A stretch of 64,000 nucleotides of DNA from contig NC_009633.1 of the NCBI RefSeq assembly GCF_000016985.1, positions 3,329,539 through 3,393,538 of the forward strand, read 5' to 3'. Shown piece after piece: positions 38,158-47,962 of the stretch; positions within the stretch are counted from its first letter, which is position 1, and the number at the start of each line of letters is the position of its first letter. The position numbers and the translations under genes are program-made. This DNA is from Alkaliphilus metalliredigens QYMF. GTDB lineage: Bacteria; Bacillota; Clostridia; Peptostreptococcales; Natronincolaceae. The notes below the pieces were generated by a model, which worked only from the letters and a program-made list of their open reading frames with translations, was not told the DNA's origin and searched no databases.

Positions 38158-39060
38158 TTATCCTTTTACCGACCCAGATGTTATACCTTCAACAATACGA
38201 TTACTTAAAACAAAAAATGCCAATAAAATTGGTAATATGCTAATCATAAGCGTGGCTCCAATTGCTCCCCAGTCAGTTGAATATTGTCCTATAAAATTCT
38301 GAATCCCAACTGTTAATGTTTTATATTTATCTGAACTAATAAATGTATTCACAAAAACAAATTCATTCCAATTATAGATCATGTTAATAATAGCAGTGGT
38401 TGCCATGACAGGCGCAGTCATTGGTAATATTATTTTGAAAAACATCCGATGGATGGAACATCCATCCATAATTGCCGCTTCTTCGATCTCACGTGGTAAA
38501 GCATAATAAAATCCAAGCAATATCATAATCGTAAGGGGAAGATTGAAAGCAATATAAGTTAAAATAATTGACAATGGATTATCCATTAAATTCACTTTTA
38601 CAAAAAAGCTAAACAATGGAATTAATGTCGAATGTACAGGGATCATTAACCCTACCATAAATAATCCTAGAACAAAATTTTTATACTTCCATTTCATACG
38701 TGTAATGGCGAATGTCACAAAACTTGCCAACAAAACTGTTATGACAACCGCAACTACCGTAATCCATACACTGTTGAAAAAGTAAGTGCCAATATTTCCC
38801 TCAGTCCAAACCTTTACATAATTTTCCCACTTAGGACTCGTTGGAAAAGATAATGGTGGTGTATTAAAAACTTCCTGATTATTTTTTAATGAAAAAAATA
38901 GTAACCAAACTAAAGGAAAAATTTGAATTATTGCCAACAAAATCAATACTGCATATAGCATCCCTTTAGTTAAACGCTGCCATAACGAATGTTTAGAAGA
39001 TCTTAGTGTTGGTTTATTAGCAGTTAGCGTTGTCTTTCTATTTTCTATTACACTCTTCAT
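38158..39060 (-). CDS. CUT1 sugar ABC permease, MalG-like
   Basis: 300-residue permease with six helices and the EAA loop (EIEEAAIMDGCSIHRMFFKI). The frame opens 25 codons earlier, but AGGAGGG seven bases before the internal ATG (MKSVIENRK) fixes the start at 39060, 11 bp after the preceding gene. It forms a heterodimer with the MalF-like permease; the substrate is inferred to be xylo-oligosaccharide from the GH43 neighbour. Confidence 0.88.
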   Translation of the reverse strand: MKSVIENRKTTLTANKPTLRSSKHSLWQRLTKGMLYAVLILLAIIQIFPLVWLLFFSLKNNQEVFNTPPLSFPTSPKWENYVKVWTEGNIGTYFFNSVWITVVAVVITVLLASFVTFAITRMKWKYKNFVLGLFMVGLMIPVHSTLIPLFSFFVKVNLMDNPLSIILTYIAFNLPLTIMILLGFYYALPREIEEAAIMDGCSIHRMFFKIILPMTAPVMATTAIINMIYNWNEFVFVNTFISSDKYKTLTVGIQNFIGQYSTDWGAIGATLMISILPILLAFFVLSNRIVEGITSGSVKG

Positions 39061-39071
39061 CGTTCTCCCTC

Positions 39072-39950
39072 CTAGTATTGTATTTCTTCCTCCGAAGCAG
39101 TTAATTTTCGGATTACCCAAGTGACAACCAAGCAAATCAATAATAAAAAGAAGCCAATTGCACTTCCATACCCGAAATCATATGTGCGGAATGCTTGTTT
39201 ATACATATACGATGCCATCACTTCACTGGCTCCGTTAGGACCTCCATTTGTCATTACATAAATTAAATCAAAGTATTTAAGTGATCCTACTACAGCTAGA
39301 ACGATTGTTACCTTAATAACATTAGCAATTAACGGTATTTTAATTTTGTAAGCAATCTGCCATGGTGTTGCACCATCAATCCTAGCAGCTTCTATTAATG
39401 ATTCGGGAATATTCTTTAGTGCTGCGTAATAGATCAAAATGTAAAAACCTGCATACTGCCATATGATAGCGATAAATATTGAGTATAAAACAATATCTGG
39501 ATCTGCTAACCACAATGGAATATTTTCAGTTCCTAGAGAAGTAAGAACACTATTAATTACACCGTTGGTAGGATGATAAATTCTTAGCCAAAGTTGAGCA
39601 ATCGCTACTGAAGAAAGTAGCATCGGAATTAAATAAATTTTTCTTAACAAATTTGCTCCTTTAATTTTTCCTGCCAGAATCAGTGAAATTAATAAATATC
39701 CACCCAAACTAATGACAGAAAATACAGCAAGTAAAAATGAATGATATGCACTTTGCCAAAACATAGAATCCGATAGTAGTCTAGTGTAATTTGCTAAACC
39801 AATGAACTCCATCTTTCCTATACCATCCCATTTCATCAATCCATAATAACCAGTCATTACAATGGGGCTATACACTAAAGTCATAATTACGACTAGTGCT
39901 GGAAGTACGTACAGTGCAATAATCTTTTTATCGGACATGACTTTATCCAT
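39072..39950 (-). CDS. CUT1 sugar ABC permease, MalF-like
   Basis: 292-residue permease, six helices, EAA loop ESLIEAARIDGATPWQIAYK. It follows the binding-protein gene. Upstream the sequence is AAGGGAG, five bases, then ATGTAATG: a start-stop pair (ATG TAA at 39955-39950) overlaps the ATG used here, so ribosomes initiating at the better-spaced ATG would stop at once and might restart. An alternative start is the fifth codon (ATG). Confidence 0.88.
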   Translation of the reverse strand: MDKVMSDKKIIALYVLPALVVIMTLVYSPIVMTGYYGLMKWDGIGKMEFIGLANYTRLLSDSMFWQSAYHSFLLAVFSVISLGGYLLISLILAGKIKGANLLRKIYLIPMLLSSVAIAQLWLRIYHPTNGVINSVLTSLGTENIPLWLADPDIVLYSIFIAIIWQYAGFYILIYYAALKNIPESLIEAARIDGATPWQIAYKIKIPLIANVIKVTIVLAVVGSLKYFDLIYVMTNGGPNGASEVMASYMYKQAFRTYDFGYGSAIGFFLLLICLVVTWVIRKLTASEEEIQY

Positions 39951-40121
39951 TACATTTTGTCTCCCTTCTTAGTGAACATTAGAAAGTTTACATTTAACGT
40001 ACATAAACTTATCTTTTAAGAAAGGACATATCCAAATTTCAAGATATGCCCTTTCTTCTTACTATTTATCCTCGTATATTGCTAAGGCTTCCGCTGATTT
40101 AAATATCCTCTTATTCCACTA

Positions 40122-41447
40122 TCAATTTCCTTCTACTGCAAGGGCTTCCTCATGCCTTTTAGCATAATCTTCTGGTGTAACCTGGTTTCCAAAAAGGGAT
40201 TGAATCATGTTTAAATGTGTTTCCGCTACAGCGGCACTCATTTGTACATCTGCAAAAAGGGTCATATTACTTGCTCTGCCTAAATCATTTAAAACATCAA
40301 TATATAATTGTGGCAATTCTAATGCTGTGGTATCCACAGCTGTTGCAGGGGTGACACCAGCTCTCACAACAGCTTGCTCTCCCCAACTTTCAACAAAGAA
40401 TTTCACGAATTTTTTCGACTCTTCTTTTACTGATGAGTTTTCGGCAACGAATAAGCCTACACCAGGTCCTCCAACCCAACTATCAATATCTCCTTTACCA
40501 CCTTCAACTGTTGGGAACTTAAAGTAGCCAACATTATCTCTAAATTCTTGTGGTATTTCCTCGTTAGTTGTAAAATTAGGCAATTCCCAAGAACCCATTA
40601 AGTACATTGCTGCTTTTTCATTTAGAAATTCAGATTTCCCTTCATCATTAGATAATCCATTGAATCCTCTAACAAAAGCGTTCATATCAACTAAAGTTTG
40701 AACCTCTTCAGCAGCCTTAACTAAACTCTCATCTTCAAAGGTCCCACTACGATTAATTGCATTGGTTAGTATTTCTGGTCCACCAAGACGGTCTGCAAGG
40801 TACATGTACCACAATGAACCGGTCCAGCGGTCTTTGTTGCCAAGTGCAATTGGTACAACATTATTATCTACAAGGGTTTTCACAACGTGTTTAAAGTCTT
40901 CGTATGTTTCAGGAACTTCCAGATTATATTCGGCAAAAATTGATTTATTATAATAAAGAGGTACAATATTTAATTCAAGTGGAAACGCATATGTTTTCCC
41001 ATCGACTGCGTAGGCTTCTGTAGTACCTGCAACAAAGGATTCTTTAAGCCCACCCTTTAAAAGATCATCTAATGGTGTGAAACGATTTCCTTTTACATAG
41101 GGCTCCATGAACCCAGCTGGCCAGGTCATACCCACATCAGGTAGCTCATTTGAAGCTGAGATAACTTGTAACTTGGTTTTGTACTGCTCATTTTCTAACA
41201 CTTCTTGCACAATTTTTACATGCGGATTTGCAGTTTGATATTCTTCAATGATTTCATTAACAATCATATTTTGCTGTCTTGAACTCCCCGCTGGCCACAG
41301 ATGCATGAAGTTAATGGTTACGTTTTCAATTGAGTCACTGCCTTGCTCACTCCCACTGCTAGTATCCTCAGAGCTAGAGCACCCCGTTACTACAAGCAGA
41401 AAAAACATAGTACATAAAAAAATCAATGAATACGTTTTCTTTGTCAT
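40122..41447 (-). CDS. CUT1 sugar-binding lipoprotein
   Basis: 441-residue extracellular binding protein of solute-binding family 1. Lipobox LLVVTGC near residue 22 after a hydrophobic signal, then a serine-rich linker. The mature part has family landmarks (INFMHLWPAG, LPDVGMTWPAGFM, EKAAMYLMGSWELPNF). ATG at 41447 is chosen for its GGGGGA box; a GTG six codons upstream is also possible. First gene of the importer, 174 bp from the next gene. Confidence 0.88.
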   Translation of the reverse strand: MTKKTYSLIFLCTMFFLLVVTGCSSSEDTSSGSEQGSDSIENVTINFMHLWPAGSSRQQNMIVNEIIEEYQTANPHVKIVQEVLENEQYKTKLQVISASNELPDVGMTWPAGFMEPYVKGNRFTPLDDLLKGGLKESFVAGTTEAYAVDGKTYAFPLELNIVPLYYNKSIFAEYNLEVPETYEDFKHVVKTLVDNNVVPIALGNKDRWTGSLWYMYLADRLGGPEILTNAINRSGTFEDESLVKAAEEVQTLVDMNAFVRGFNGLSNDEGKSEFLNEKAAMYLMGSWELPNFTTNEEIPQEFRDNVGYFKFPTVEGGKGDIDSWVGGPGVGLFVAENSSVKEESKKFVKFFVESWGEQAVVRAGVTPATAVDTTALELPQLYIDVLNDLGRASNMTLFADVQMSAAVAETHLNMIQSLFGNQVTPEDYAKRHEEALAVEGN

Positions 41448-41550
41448 TTCAAAATCCCCCTTCACCTTTTGAAAATCTATCTTACAATTATTAGTCTAGC
41501 ACCCTATTTTACAGGACACAAGGTAACAGTGATTAGGGAAAATACCATTA

Positions 41551-42342
41551 TTATTGGATTGGATTATCATTATTTGATTTTCTAAAACGACTAGGTGTGA
41601 CGCCTTCAAATTCTTTAAATAGTTTGATAAAATATTTCGCAGTCTGGTAACCAACCTCATGGGCGATTTCATCTATCGTTAAATCCGTTGACATCAATAG
41701 GTTCTTGGCATTCTCCAACCTACGACGGGTCATATATTCACTAAATGTTAAATTTGTCTGTTCTTTAAATAGCACGCTTAAATAGCTAGAATTCAAATGC
41801 ACGTGATTAGCTACATCTCTTAAGCTTAATTGACCTCTACCATTTTCATCTACGAAACGAAGTGCTTCTTTTATAGGAGATTGAATTCGATAATTTTCAC
41901 TTCTAATGTTCAATAACTTTCCATCAACCAATTTTTCTATCTTTCCCACTCTCTCCTGGTTTGCCTCTACCTCCATTGCCTTTTCTACAGATTCAATTAA
42001 CTTATGCTTATTTATTGGCTTGAGTAAATAGTTAACGACACCTAATCGAATAGCTTGCTGTGCGTAATCAAATTCCGAAAACCCTGATAGAATGATCACA
42101 ACTAATTTGTGTTTTTTCATATTTAACTGTTCTAGCATCTTTAATCCAGAAGTTTCAGGCATACAAATATCCGTTATTAAGAGATGAACCCTTTGCTGCT
42201 CTAGAACATCAATTGCTTCCTTTGCACTTGCTGCACATATAATTTCATATTTCCCTTCCGACCATATTCCAATTGTTTTCTTCAAACCTTGCCTCGTCCT
42301 TGGTTCATCATCAACGATCAAAATAGTCTTAGAATGCATCAT
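41551..42342 (-). CDS. YesN-like AraC-type response regulator
   Basis: 263 residues: receiver domain (D11-D12, phospho-acceptor D58 in LLITDICMPETSG, lysine in LLKPINKHKL) and a C-terminal AraC helix-turn-helix pair (LSLRDVANHVHLNSSYLSVL, TIDEIAHEVGYQTAKYFIKL). It likely activates the sugar importer genes when the kinase senses the sugar outside. AAAGGAGGA before ATG; 12 bp after the kinase gene. Confidence 0.9.
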   Translation of the reverse strand: MMHSKTILIVDDEPRTRQGLKKTIGIWSEGKYEIICAASAKEAIDVLEQQRVHLLITDICMPETSGLKMLEQLNMKKHKLVVIILSGFSEFDYAQQAIRLGVVNYLLKPINKHKLIESVEKAMEVEANQERVGKIEKLVDGKLLNIRSENYRIQSPIKEALRFVDENGRGQLSLRDVANHVHLNSSYLSVLFKEQTNLTFSEYMTRRRLENAKNLLMSTDLTIDEIAHEVGYQTAKYFIKLFKEFEGVTPSRFRKSNNDNPIQ

Positions 42343-42354
42343 AAAATTCCTCCT

Positions 42355-44091
42355 TTAATAAGGGATTTCAAAAGTTACACAAGTTCCTTGGTTTACTTTA
42401 CTTTCGATGGAAAGCCCACTCCCTTCGTCATCCTTATAATAAAGCTTAAGTCTTTTATGAACGTTAGCAATCGCCATTCCCTTTTCTTTAATTGATGCTA
42501 CCCTTCCAAATTTTAATGACTGCATAATGGAATAAAGAGCATCTACCTCTATTCCGGGTCCATCATCAATTACTTTAATTACTAACCTAGAGTGCAATTT
42601 AAAATCCTCCACAATGACCGATACAGTACCTTGCCCGTTCTTGTTTCCTACACCATGCAATATCGCATTCTCTACAAGTGGTTGTATCAGTAACTTTGGA
42701 ATTTTCACGTTACAATCAGATGGTGATGAAACATACCATGTTAATCGATCTCCGAATCTCATTTTCATAACCTGCAGATATCGTTCCACATGTTCGAGCT
42801 CCTCTTTTACCAATACCCACTCTTGCTCTACTTTAGGACCACTTATTGTATAGCGGAACAAGTCAGACATCGCAACCACAACCTCTGCTAGTTCTTCTCC
42901 TTTTTCCTCTAGAGACCAATACAGTGCTTCTAATGTGTTATATAGAAAATGCGGGTTAATTTGCGCTTGTAAAGCTTTTAGCTCTGCTTGCCTAAGACAC
43001 AGTTCTTTTTCATACACAACCTCCATTAAATGATTTGTATTTTCAACCAATTGATTATAGGTTTTGTTTAACTCTACAAGTTCGACAGTAGATGCACTCT
43101 CTGCAATCGGCTTTAGTCCTCCTAGCTTAGCAATCTGCATCGTTCTAATTAGATTTAAAATAGGTCGCGTAATCATAATTGAAAGGATAAAAGAAAAAAA
43201 GAAAAAAATGGAAAAACCTGCGATACCTGAAAATATAATGGCAGCACGAAGAACAGAAAGACCATTCATTAGAGTGTTCACTGGGGTTAAGATCACTGCT
43301 GTCCATCCGGTTAAAGCTGATTTCTTCTTCACCACAATGTAATTTGCTTCATTTATGTTGACATTTTTTTGATTTTCCATAACAATTTCTTCAATATCAC
43401 CATAATAGTTAGAAAAAACAGGAGAATTCTTTTGATCGACAATAACCATATACTCATTATCTTTTCCTGTTTTAGATTCATCTTTCAAACGAAAATAATT
43501 TTCATCTATGCGCGTTAATAAATAGCCGCCATTAGAAAACCAACGATCTATTAAACTGACTTGCCTAATGCCTAAATACAAATTTGGATCCTTTGGATCC
43601 CTACCAATCCAGACGAGTTTTCCTTTTGCATCCTTTGCTTGTTCTATCCATTTTTCATCAACTCGGCTAGGTAATACCATCCCATTTAATGGAAAAATTC
43701 TTTTATAATCTCTCAAATATAGTTCAAAGGAATGAATTCCGTCCGAGTAAGCTTGATAACGATTTACCACTTGCATAAGAGCTTGTCGTTGATCAAAGCT
43801 AGCCGTTTTGCCCTCAACCTCATCTAATAACAATTGCTGCACATAGGAATCTGTTATTACCTGTCTCGAAATTATATCAATTTGACGATAGAGGGTATCT
43901 ACTCTTTCACTGACTTGTATAGTTGTTTCTTGTATTTGTATTTCTGCATTACTTTTCAATAGACTTGACACGATATTGAAGGTACTAATACTAACAAAAA
44001 ACAATACTAGTATGATAACGAACAAAAATACCACTAATATCTGATTCCGTAATGTATTAAACTTGCTGAACTTATTGAACCTAGAAATCAA
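42355..44091 (-). CDS. YesM-like sensor histidine kinase
   Basis: 578 residues: membrane helix at 18-38, extracytoplasmic sensor domain (about 45-275), second helix (280-307), HAMP, His_kinase domain with phospho-His H381 in INPHFLYNTLEALYW, and HATPase (LVENAILHG, DDGPGI). LytS/YesM-type kinase sensing a sugar or its binding protein. Start TTG 44091, with AAAGG about ten bases upstream. First gene of the minus-strand sugar locus. Confidence 0.9.
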   Translation of the reverse strand: MISRFNKFSKFNTLRNQILVVFLFVIILVLFFVSISTFNIVSSLLKSNAEIQIQETTIQVSERVDTLYRQIDIISRQVITDSYVQQLLLDEVEGKTASFDQRQALMQVVNRYQAYSDGIHSFELYLRDYKRIFPLNGMVLPSRVDEKWIEQAKDAKGKLVWIGRDPKDPNLYLGIRQVSLIDRWFSNGGYLLTRIDENYFRLKDESKTGKDNEYMVIVDQKNSPVFSNYYGDIEEIVMENQKNVNINEANYIVVKKKSALTGWTAVILTPVNTLMNGLSVLRAAIIFSGIAGFSIFFFFSFILSIMITRPILNLIRTMQIAKLGGLKPIAESASTVELVELNKTYNQLVENTNHLMEVVYEKELCLRQAELKALQAQINPHFLYNTLEALYWSLEEKGEELAEVVVAMSDLFRYTISGPKVEQEWVLVKEELEHVERYLQVMKMRFGDRLTWYVSSPSDCNVKIPKLLIQPLVENAILHGVGNKNGQGTVSVIVEDFKLHSRLVIKVIDDGPGIEVDALYSIMQSLKFGRVASIKEKGMAIANVHKRLKLYYKDDEGSGLSIESKVNQGTCVTFEIPY

Positions 44092-44599
44092 AATAAATCA
44101 ACCTTTCTTTGATGAAGATATCATGATAAAGCTCAAGCTTTAGCAGACTGAGAAGTATGTTGAAAAGAAATAAGACAATTAGGAGAGTCAGGAGCATTTC
44201 TATAATAAAACTCATTATTGTTTGAATATACAGAATTATTAATATAAAGAATTAGTTAGATATCATAAGAAAACAAGAGTAATTTAGAGATATACTTGGC
44301 CTAATATGCTATACAATCTATTATGACTCTTTACTCAATGCTTGGGTTAATTATAACTTCTGTCTTTAAAACCCGTCAACCATTTTCTTGGTATTTAATT
44401 CTATATTTACCATAATTTTATTTGATTAGCGTTTCCATTGAAATCTTTTTTCTACTAGTTATATCCTTCCAAATGATAAGGCTTACTATCTTTTTTGCAC
44501 AAAACATCTGCCCAATTTTTATATGATTTGTCAATATATGTTTTTTCATATCCATAGTATAATGCAATTATAGTATAATTAAAGAGGAGGAATTATTAT
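44092..44599. other. Divergent control region of the sugar locus
   Basis: Between the minus-strand kinase and the plus-strand ATPase. Two TATAAT boxes (44558-44563, 44574-44579) precede the ATPase gene, but no -35 at proper spacing is clear. I looked for a catabolite-response (cre) palindrome and found none that I trust. Confidence 0.4.
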
Positions 44600-45709
44600 A
44601 TGGCAGGACTAACCCTTAAAAACATTAATAAGTTGTATCCTAATGGTTTTCATGCAGTGCAGGATTTAAGTCTAGAAATTGAAGATAAGGAGTTCATTAT
44701 TTTAGTAGGCCCTTCAGGCTGTGGTAAATCAACTAGCCTAAGAATGATTGCAGGTCTTGAAGAAATTTCTTCTGGAGAACTTTACATAGACGACAAGCTG
44801 GTTAATGATGTTGTTCCTAAGGATAGAGATATTGCCATGGTATTTCAAAATTATGCATTGTACCCTCATATGACGGTTTTTGATAATATGGCCTTCGGTT
44901 TACAGCTTCGAAAGAAGGCAAAGGAGGATATTAAGGAAAAGATTGATAATGCTGCTAAAATATTAAACATCGAAAGTTTGTTACATCGAAAACCGAAGGA
45001 GCTTTCCGGAGGCCAAAGACAAAGAGTCGCCCTAGGGAGAGCCATCGTCAGAGAGCCAAAAATATTCTTAATGGACGAGCCACTCTCTAACCTTGATGCA
45101 AAACTTCGAGTACAAATGAGAGCTGAGTTAAGCAAACTTCATAAAAATCTCCAAACAACCTTTATTTATGTTACCCACGATCAAACAGAAGCTCTGACGA
45201 TGGGTACTCGTATTGTTGTCATGAAGGATGGTATCGTGCAACAGGTGGCGGATCCGCAAACGATCTTTGAAAATCCCGCAAATATTTTCGTAGCAGGATT
45301 TATGGGCTCTCCACAAATGAATTTTATCAACTGTAGACTCATAGAAGAAGGAACTCTTATTTTTGCTAAGTTTGATGATAACAAAGTATTATTTCCTTCT
45401 GATAAAGCCAAGGTTCTTAAATCTCAAAACTATTTAGACAAGGAGATCGTTTTAGGCATTCGACCGAATCATATTTATGCCAAATCACAAGCCCCCTTCC
45501 CTTCTGAAAACTGTATACTCAATGCTAAGATAGAAGTTAAAGAACTATTGGGTACAGAAACTAACCTACATCTTAAAGTTAATGAGATTGATTTAATATG
45601 TATCGTAACACCTAATTTAGCTACACAGGTTGGCGACAATATCGAGGTTGCGTTAGATATGAATAAATGTCATATCTTTGATAAGGAAACTGAAAAATCA
45701 GTATTTTAA
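44600..45709 (+). CDS. msmX: MsmX/UgpC-type sugar importer ATPase
   Basis: 369-residue ATP-binding subunit of CUT1 importers: Walker A GPSGCGKST (37-45), signature LSGGQRQRVALGRAIV, Walker B IFLMDEPLSNLDA, H-loop THDQTEA, and C-terminal TOBE/MalK-type regulatory domain. In Gram-positives one such ATPase serves several sugar permeases. The importer at 38.2-41.4 kb has no ATPase gene, so this protein is its likely motor. AGAGGAGG before ATG. Confidence 0.9.
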   Translation: MAGLTLKNINKLYPNGFHAVQDLSLEIEDKEFIILVGPSGCGKSTSLRMIAGLEEISSGELYIDDKLVNDVVPKDRDIAMVFQNYALYPHMTVFDNMAFGLQLRKKAKEDIKEKIDNAAKILNIESLLHRKPKELSGGQRQRVALGRAIVREPKIFLMDEPLSNLDAKLRVQMRAELSKLHKNLQTTFIYVTHDQTEALTMGTRIVVMKDGIVQQVADPQTIFENPANIFVAGFMGSPQMNFINCRLIEEGTLIFAKFDDNKVLFPSDKAKVLKSQNYLDKEIVLGIRPNHIYAKSQAPFPSENCILNAKIEVKELLGTETNLHLKVNEIDLICIVTPNLATQVGDNIEVALDMNKCHIFDKETEKSVF

Positions 45710-45768
45710 TAAAGGCTAATCATAATGAATACTCTATTTTCTGCTTATATTAAGGGAGGTCTATCCCA

Positions 45769-46821
45769 ATGCATATTCAAAGAATAAAATCTATTATTCA
45801 CAGTTTAAAAGATATCATTGATACAGAAATTAATCTTCTAGATGAAAATGGCTATATTTTTCACAGTACCGATACCAATAAAATTGGTAATTATGATAAC
45901 CAGATTATATCCTTCGAATTAAACGATGGCTTCTTAATCGAAAAACAGGAATATATCTACTGCTCCTACAATTCCTATGAGGAAGATAAGTGTATCTTAT
46001 CAATAAAAGGAATTAATGAAGACACTCAGAAATTTGCTAAAATGATTGGAATTTTTTTAGGTACTGATATTAAAAACATCTCTAGAAATGACTTTATTAA
46101 GAGTATTTTATTAAATACAATATCCGATGACTCGATAAAAAACGTTTGTGAAAAACATCACATTGTTACACAAGGACAGGTGCAAATTATTGTGATTGAA
46201 GCCACTGAAAATCTTATGGGAACAGTAGAAGAAATATTATCAGCTTTGCTTTCCGATGAAATTATAAGGATAAAAAGTAAATACTTTGCTGTTATTAAGA
46301 GAATCACTGATAAAAATAATGATTTTCCAACATTCTTATCCGAAACAATTTCATCCGAATTGTTATACGAGGTAAAAATTGGTATCGGTGTCATTGTTGA
46401 TGATGTTTATGATTGGCACTTTTCCTACAAAACTGCAGAAAACTTCATTGAAATTGGCAAGGTGTTTTTACCTAGCCATAAAACCTACTCATTTAAAAGT
46501 CTGACGATTCCTTTAATGATCAGCAAAATTCAAGCAAATGATTTAGAAGAAATAATGAAACAATTTGATTGTAACATTAAAAGCTTATTTTCAAATAATG
46601 AACTGTTAAATACAGCCTTTATATTCTTTAAAAATAATCTTAATATTAGTGATACTGCAAGAGACTTATTCGTACATAGAAATACCTTGATATATAGATT
46701 AAGTAAAATTCAAGATATCACAGGCTATGATTTAAGAATTTTTGAGGACGCGATACTTTTTAATGTGATGATTAATGGACATCTCTGTCTTACTAATGAA
46801 AACAAATCAATAATTAAATAA
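45769..46821 (+). CDS. CdaR/PucR-like transcriptional regulator
   Basis: 350 residues. The C-terminal PucR-type helix-turn-helix is clear (FFKNNLNISDTARDLFVHRN, TLIYRLSKIQDITGYDLR). The N-terminal 100 residues resemble a ligand-sensing region of sugar-diacid regulators (DTEINLLDENGYIFHSTDTN). It follows the msmX-type gene by 59 bp with AAGGGAGG, so the two probably form an operon and the regulator may control msmX. The ligand is unknown. Confidence 0.75.
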   Translation: MHIQRIKSIIHSLKDIIDTEINLLDENGYIFHSTDTNKIGNYDNQIISFELNDGFLIEKQEYIYCSYNSYEEDKCILSIKGINEDTQKFAKMIGIFLGTDIKNISRNDFIKSILLNTISDDSIKNVCEKHHIVTQGQVQIIVIEATENLMGTVEEILSALLSDEIIRIKSKYFAVIKRITDKNNDFPTFLSETISSELLYEVKIGIGVIVDDVYDWHFSYKTAENFIEIGKVFLPSHKTYSFKSLTIPLMISKIQANDLEEIMKQFDCNIKSLFSNNELLNTAFIFFKNNLNISDTARDLFVHRNTLIYRLSKIQDITGYDLRIFEDAILFNVMINGHLCLTNENKSIIK

Positions 46822-46884
46822 ACAAAAATAACGTGATTGTTTTATGACCACATGATTTGGGCTTTGCTAACTTTCTACAAATAA

Positions 46885-46930
46885 AAAGATAGCGATACCA
46901 AGACATTTTTGTCCCAGTATCACTATCTTT
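46885..46930 (-). terminator. vanY terminator, sequence also found at 35.6 kb
   Basis: Arms AAAGATAGCGATAC / GTATCACTATCTTT (one G-T pair) with inner GACA/TGTC pairing; on the minus strand followed by a T run. It can also serve the plus-strand regulator gene. This hairpin and the adjacent vanY codons recur at 35561-35638. Confidence 0.85.
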
Positions 46931-46936
46931 CATTCA

Positions 46937-47851
46937 CTAATATCCATGCTCTATTTCAAAATATTCTTCTAATGTTAAACGATTTTCATATAAATGAGTT
47001 GCTAAGTTTTTTCCTACATACCTCAAATGCCAAGGTTCATAGCTGTATCCTGTAATATGTTCCTTTTCCTTTGGATATCGAATCGAAAATCCATAATGGT
47101 GTGCTTGATCCATTAACCATAGACCTTCTTGCGTTTCACCAAAGGCTTCGGTCAATCGAAAATCAACCTCTGCATTTGTCACATCCATAGCCAGTCCTGT
47201 TTGATGTTCACTTTGACCAGGTCTAGCACTCGTTCTGTTTGCCTCTTCTTTTCCTTTTTCAGCAGCTCTTTGCTGAAAAATACTCTTTTGTGTGGCATAG
47301 GAACGATAACCTGAAGTTGCAAATAACTTCAAACCCTCATTTTTCGAGTCCTCAAATAAAACTTCCAAGGCTTCTGCTGCTTCTTTCCTCAAATACTTTT
47401 TGGGATGATCTTCTGTAAAAGGAAAGGGCACAGCCGGAACCACTAAATCCCTGGGCTCGTAATCCGCAGGTAGCATCCGTTCTTTGTTTACTAATGTATA
47501 AATACTATTATAATTCATCACAATTTGCTCACCTGCACTATTAACATCCGTTGTCTTCTCAAAAGCTAACAACTCTTGCAATTCCCTTCTCCAGCTCTCT
47601 TCTTGGGTTTCTTCAGGTTGTTCAGCTTCTCCTGGATCTACGTCACCAATTTCCTCATCCTCTGTATCTAAATCAGATATGTCCCCATCAATTAGTGCTC
47701 CATCTTCTGAGGATCCGTCATTTTCTGCTATATTAGGTTCTTCAAATTGTCCTGCAATTAAGTCCATGCCCCAGCCTGTAGTAAAAGTAAAATAAATCAT
47801 GACTCCTATCATCAGTACCATCACCATTCCAATAATCTTTTTAGTCGACAT
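46937..47851 (-). CDS. VanY-type D-alanyl-D-alanine carboxypeptidase
   Basis: 304 residues: N-terminal membrane anchor (residues 5-24), an acidic linker (Glu/Asp-rich, 35-85), and an M15B peptidase domain. Zinc and catalytic motifs are SEHQTGLAMDVT (H and D ligands) and EPWHLRYVG (catalytic E and H ligand). It trims the terminal D-alanine of peptidoglycan stem peptides outside the membrane. ATG after AAGGGGG. A single gene with its own terminator. Confidence 0.88.
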   Translation of the reverse strand: MSTKKIIGMVMVLMIGVMIYFTFTTGWGMDLIAGQFEEPNIAENDGSSEDGALIDGDISDLDTEDEEIGDVDPGEAEQPEETQEESWRRELQELLAFEKTTDVNSAGEQIVMNYNSIYTLVNKERMLPADYEPRDLVVPAVPFPFTEDHPKKYLRKEAAEALEVLFEDSKNEGLKLFATSGYRSYATQKSIFQQRAAEKGKEEANRTSARPGQSEHQTGLAMDVTNAEVDFRLTEAFGETQEGLWLMDQAHHYGFSIRYPKEKEHITGYSYEPWHLRYVGKNLATHLYENRLTLEEYFEIEHGY

Positions 47852-47962
47852 GACAAGCCCCCTTATCGGTTCATTATTTTGATCATACCATATCCTGCGA
47901 GGATTGTCGATCTAGTAAGAACCAAGGGGATTTAAAGGTGTTAGAGGATTATTTTGGTTGTT

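Noticed and set aside
44528-44563. Promoter TTGTCA...TATAAT before the msmX-type gene
   Set aside because: The spacing is 24 bp, too long for a normal promoter.
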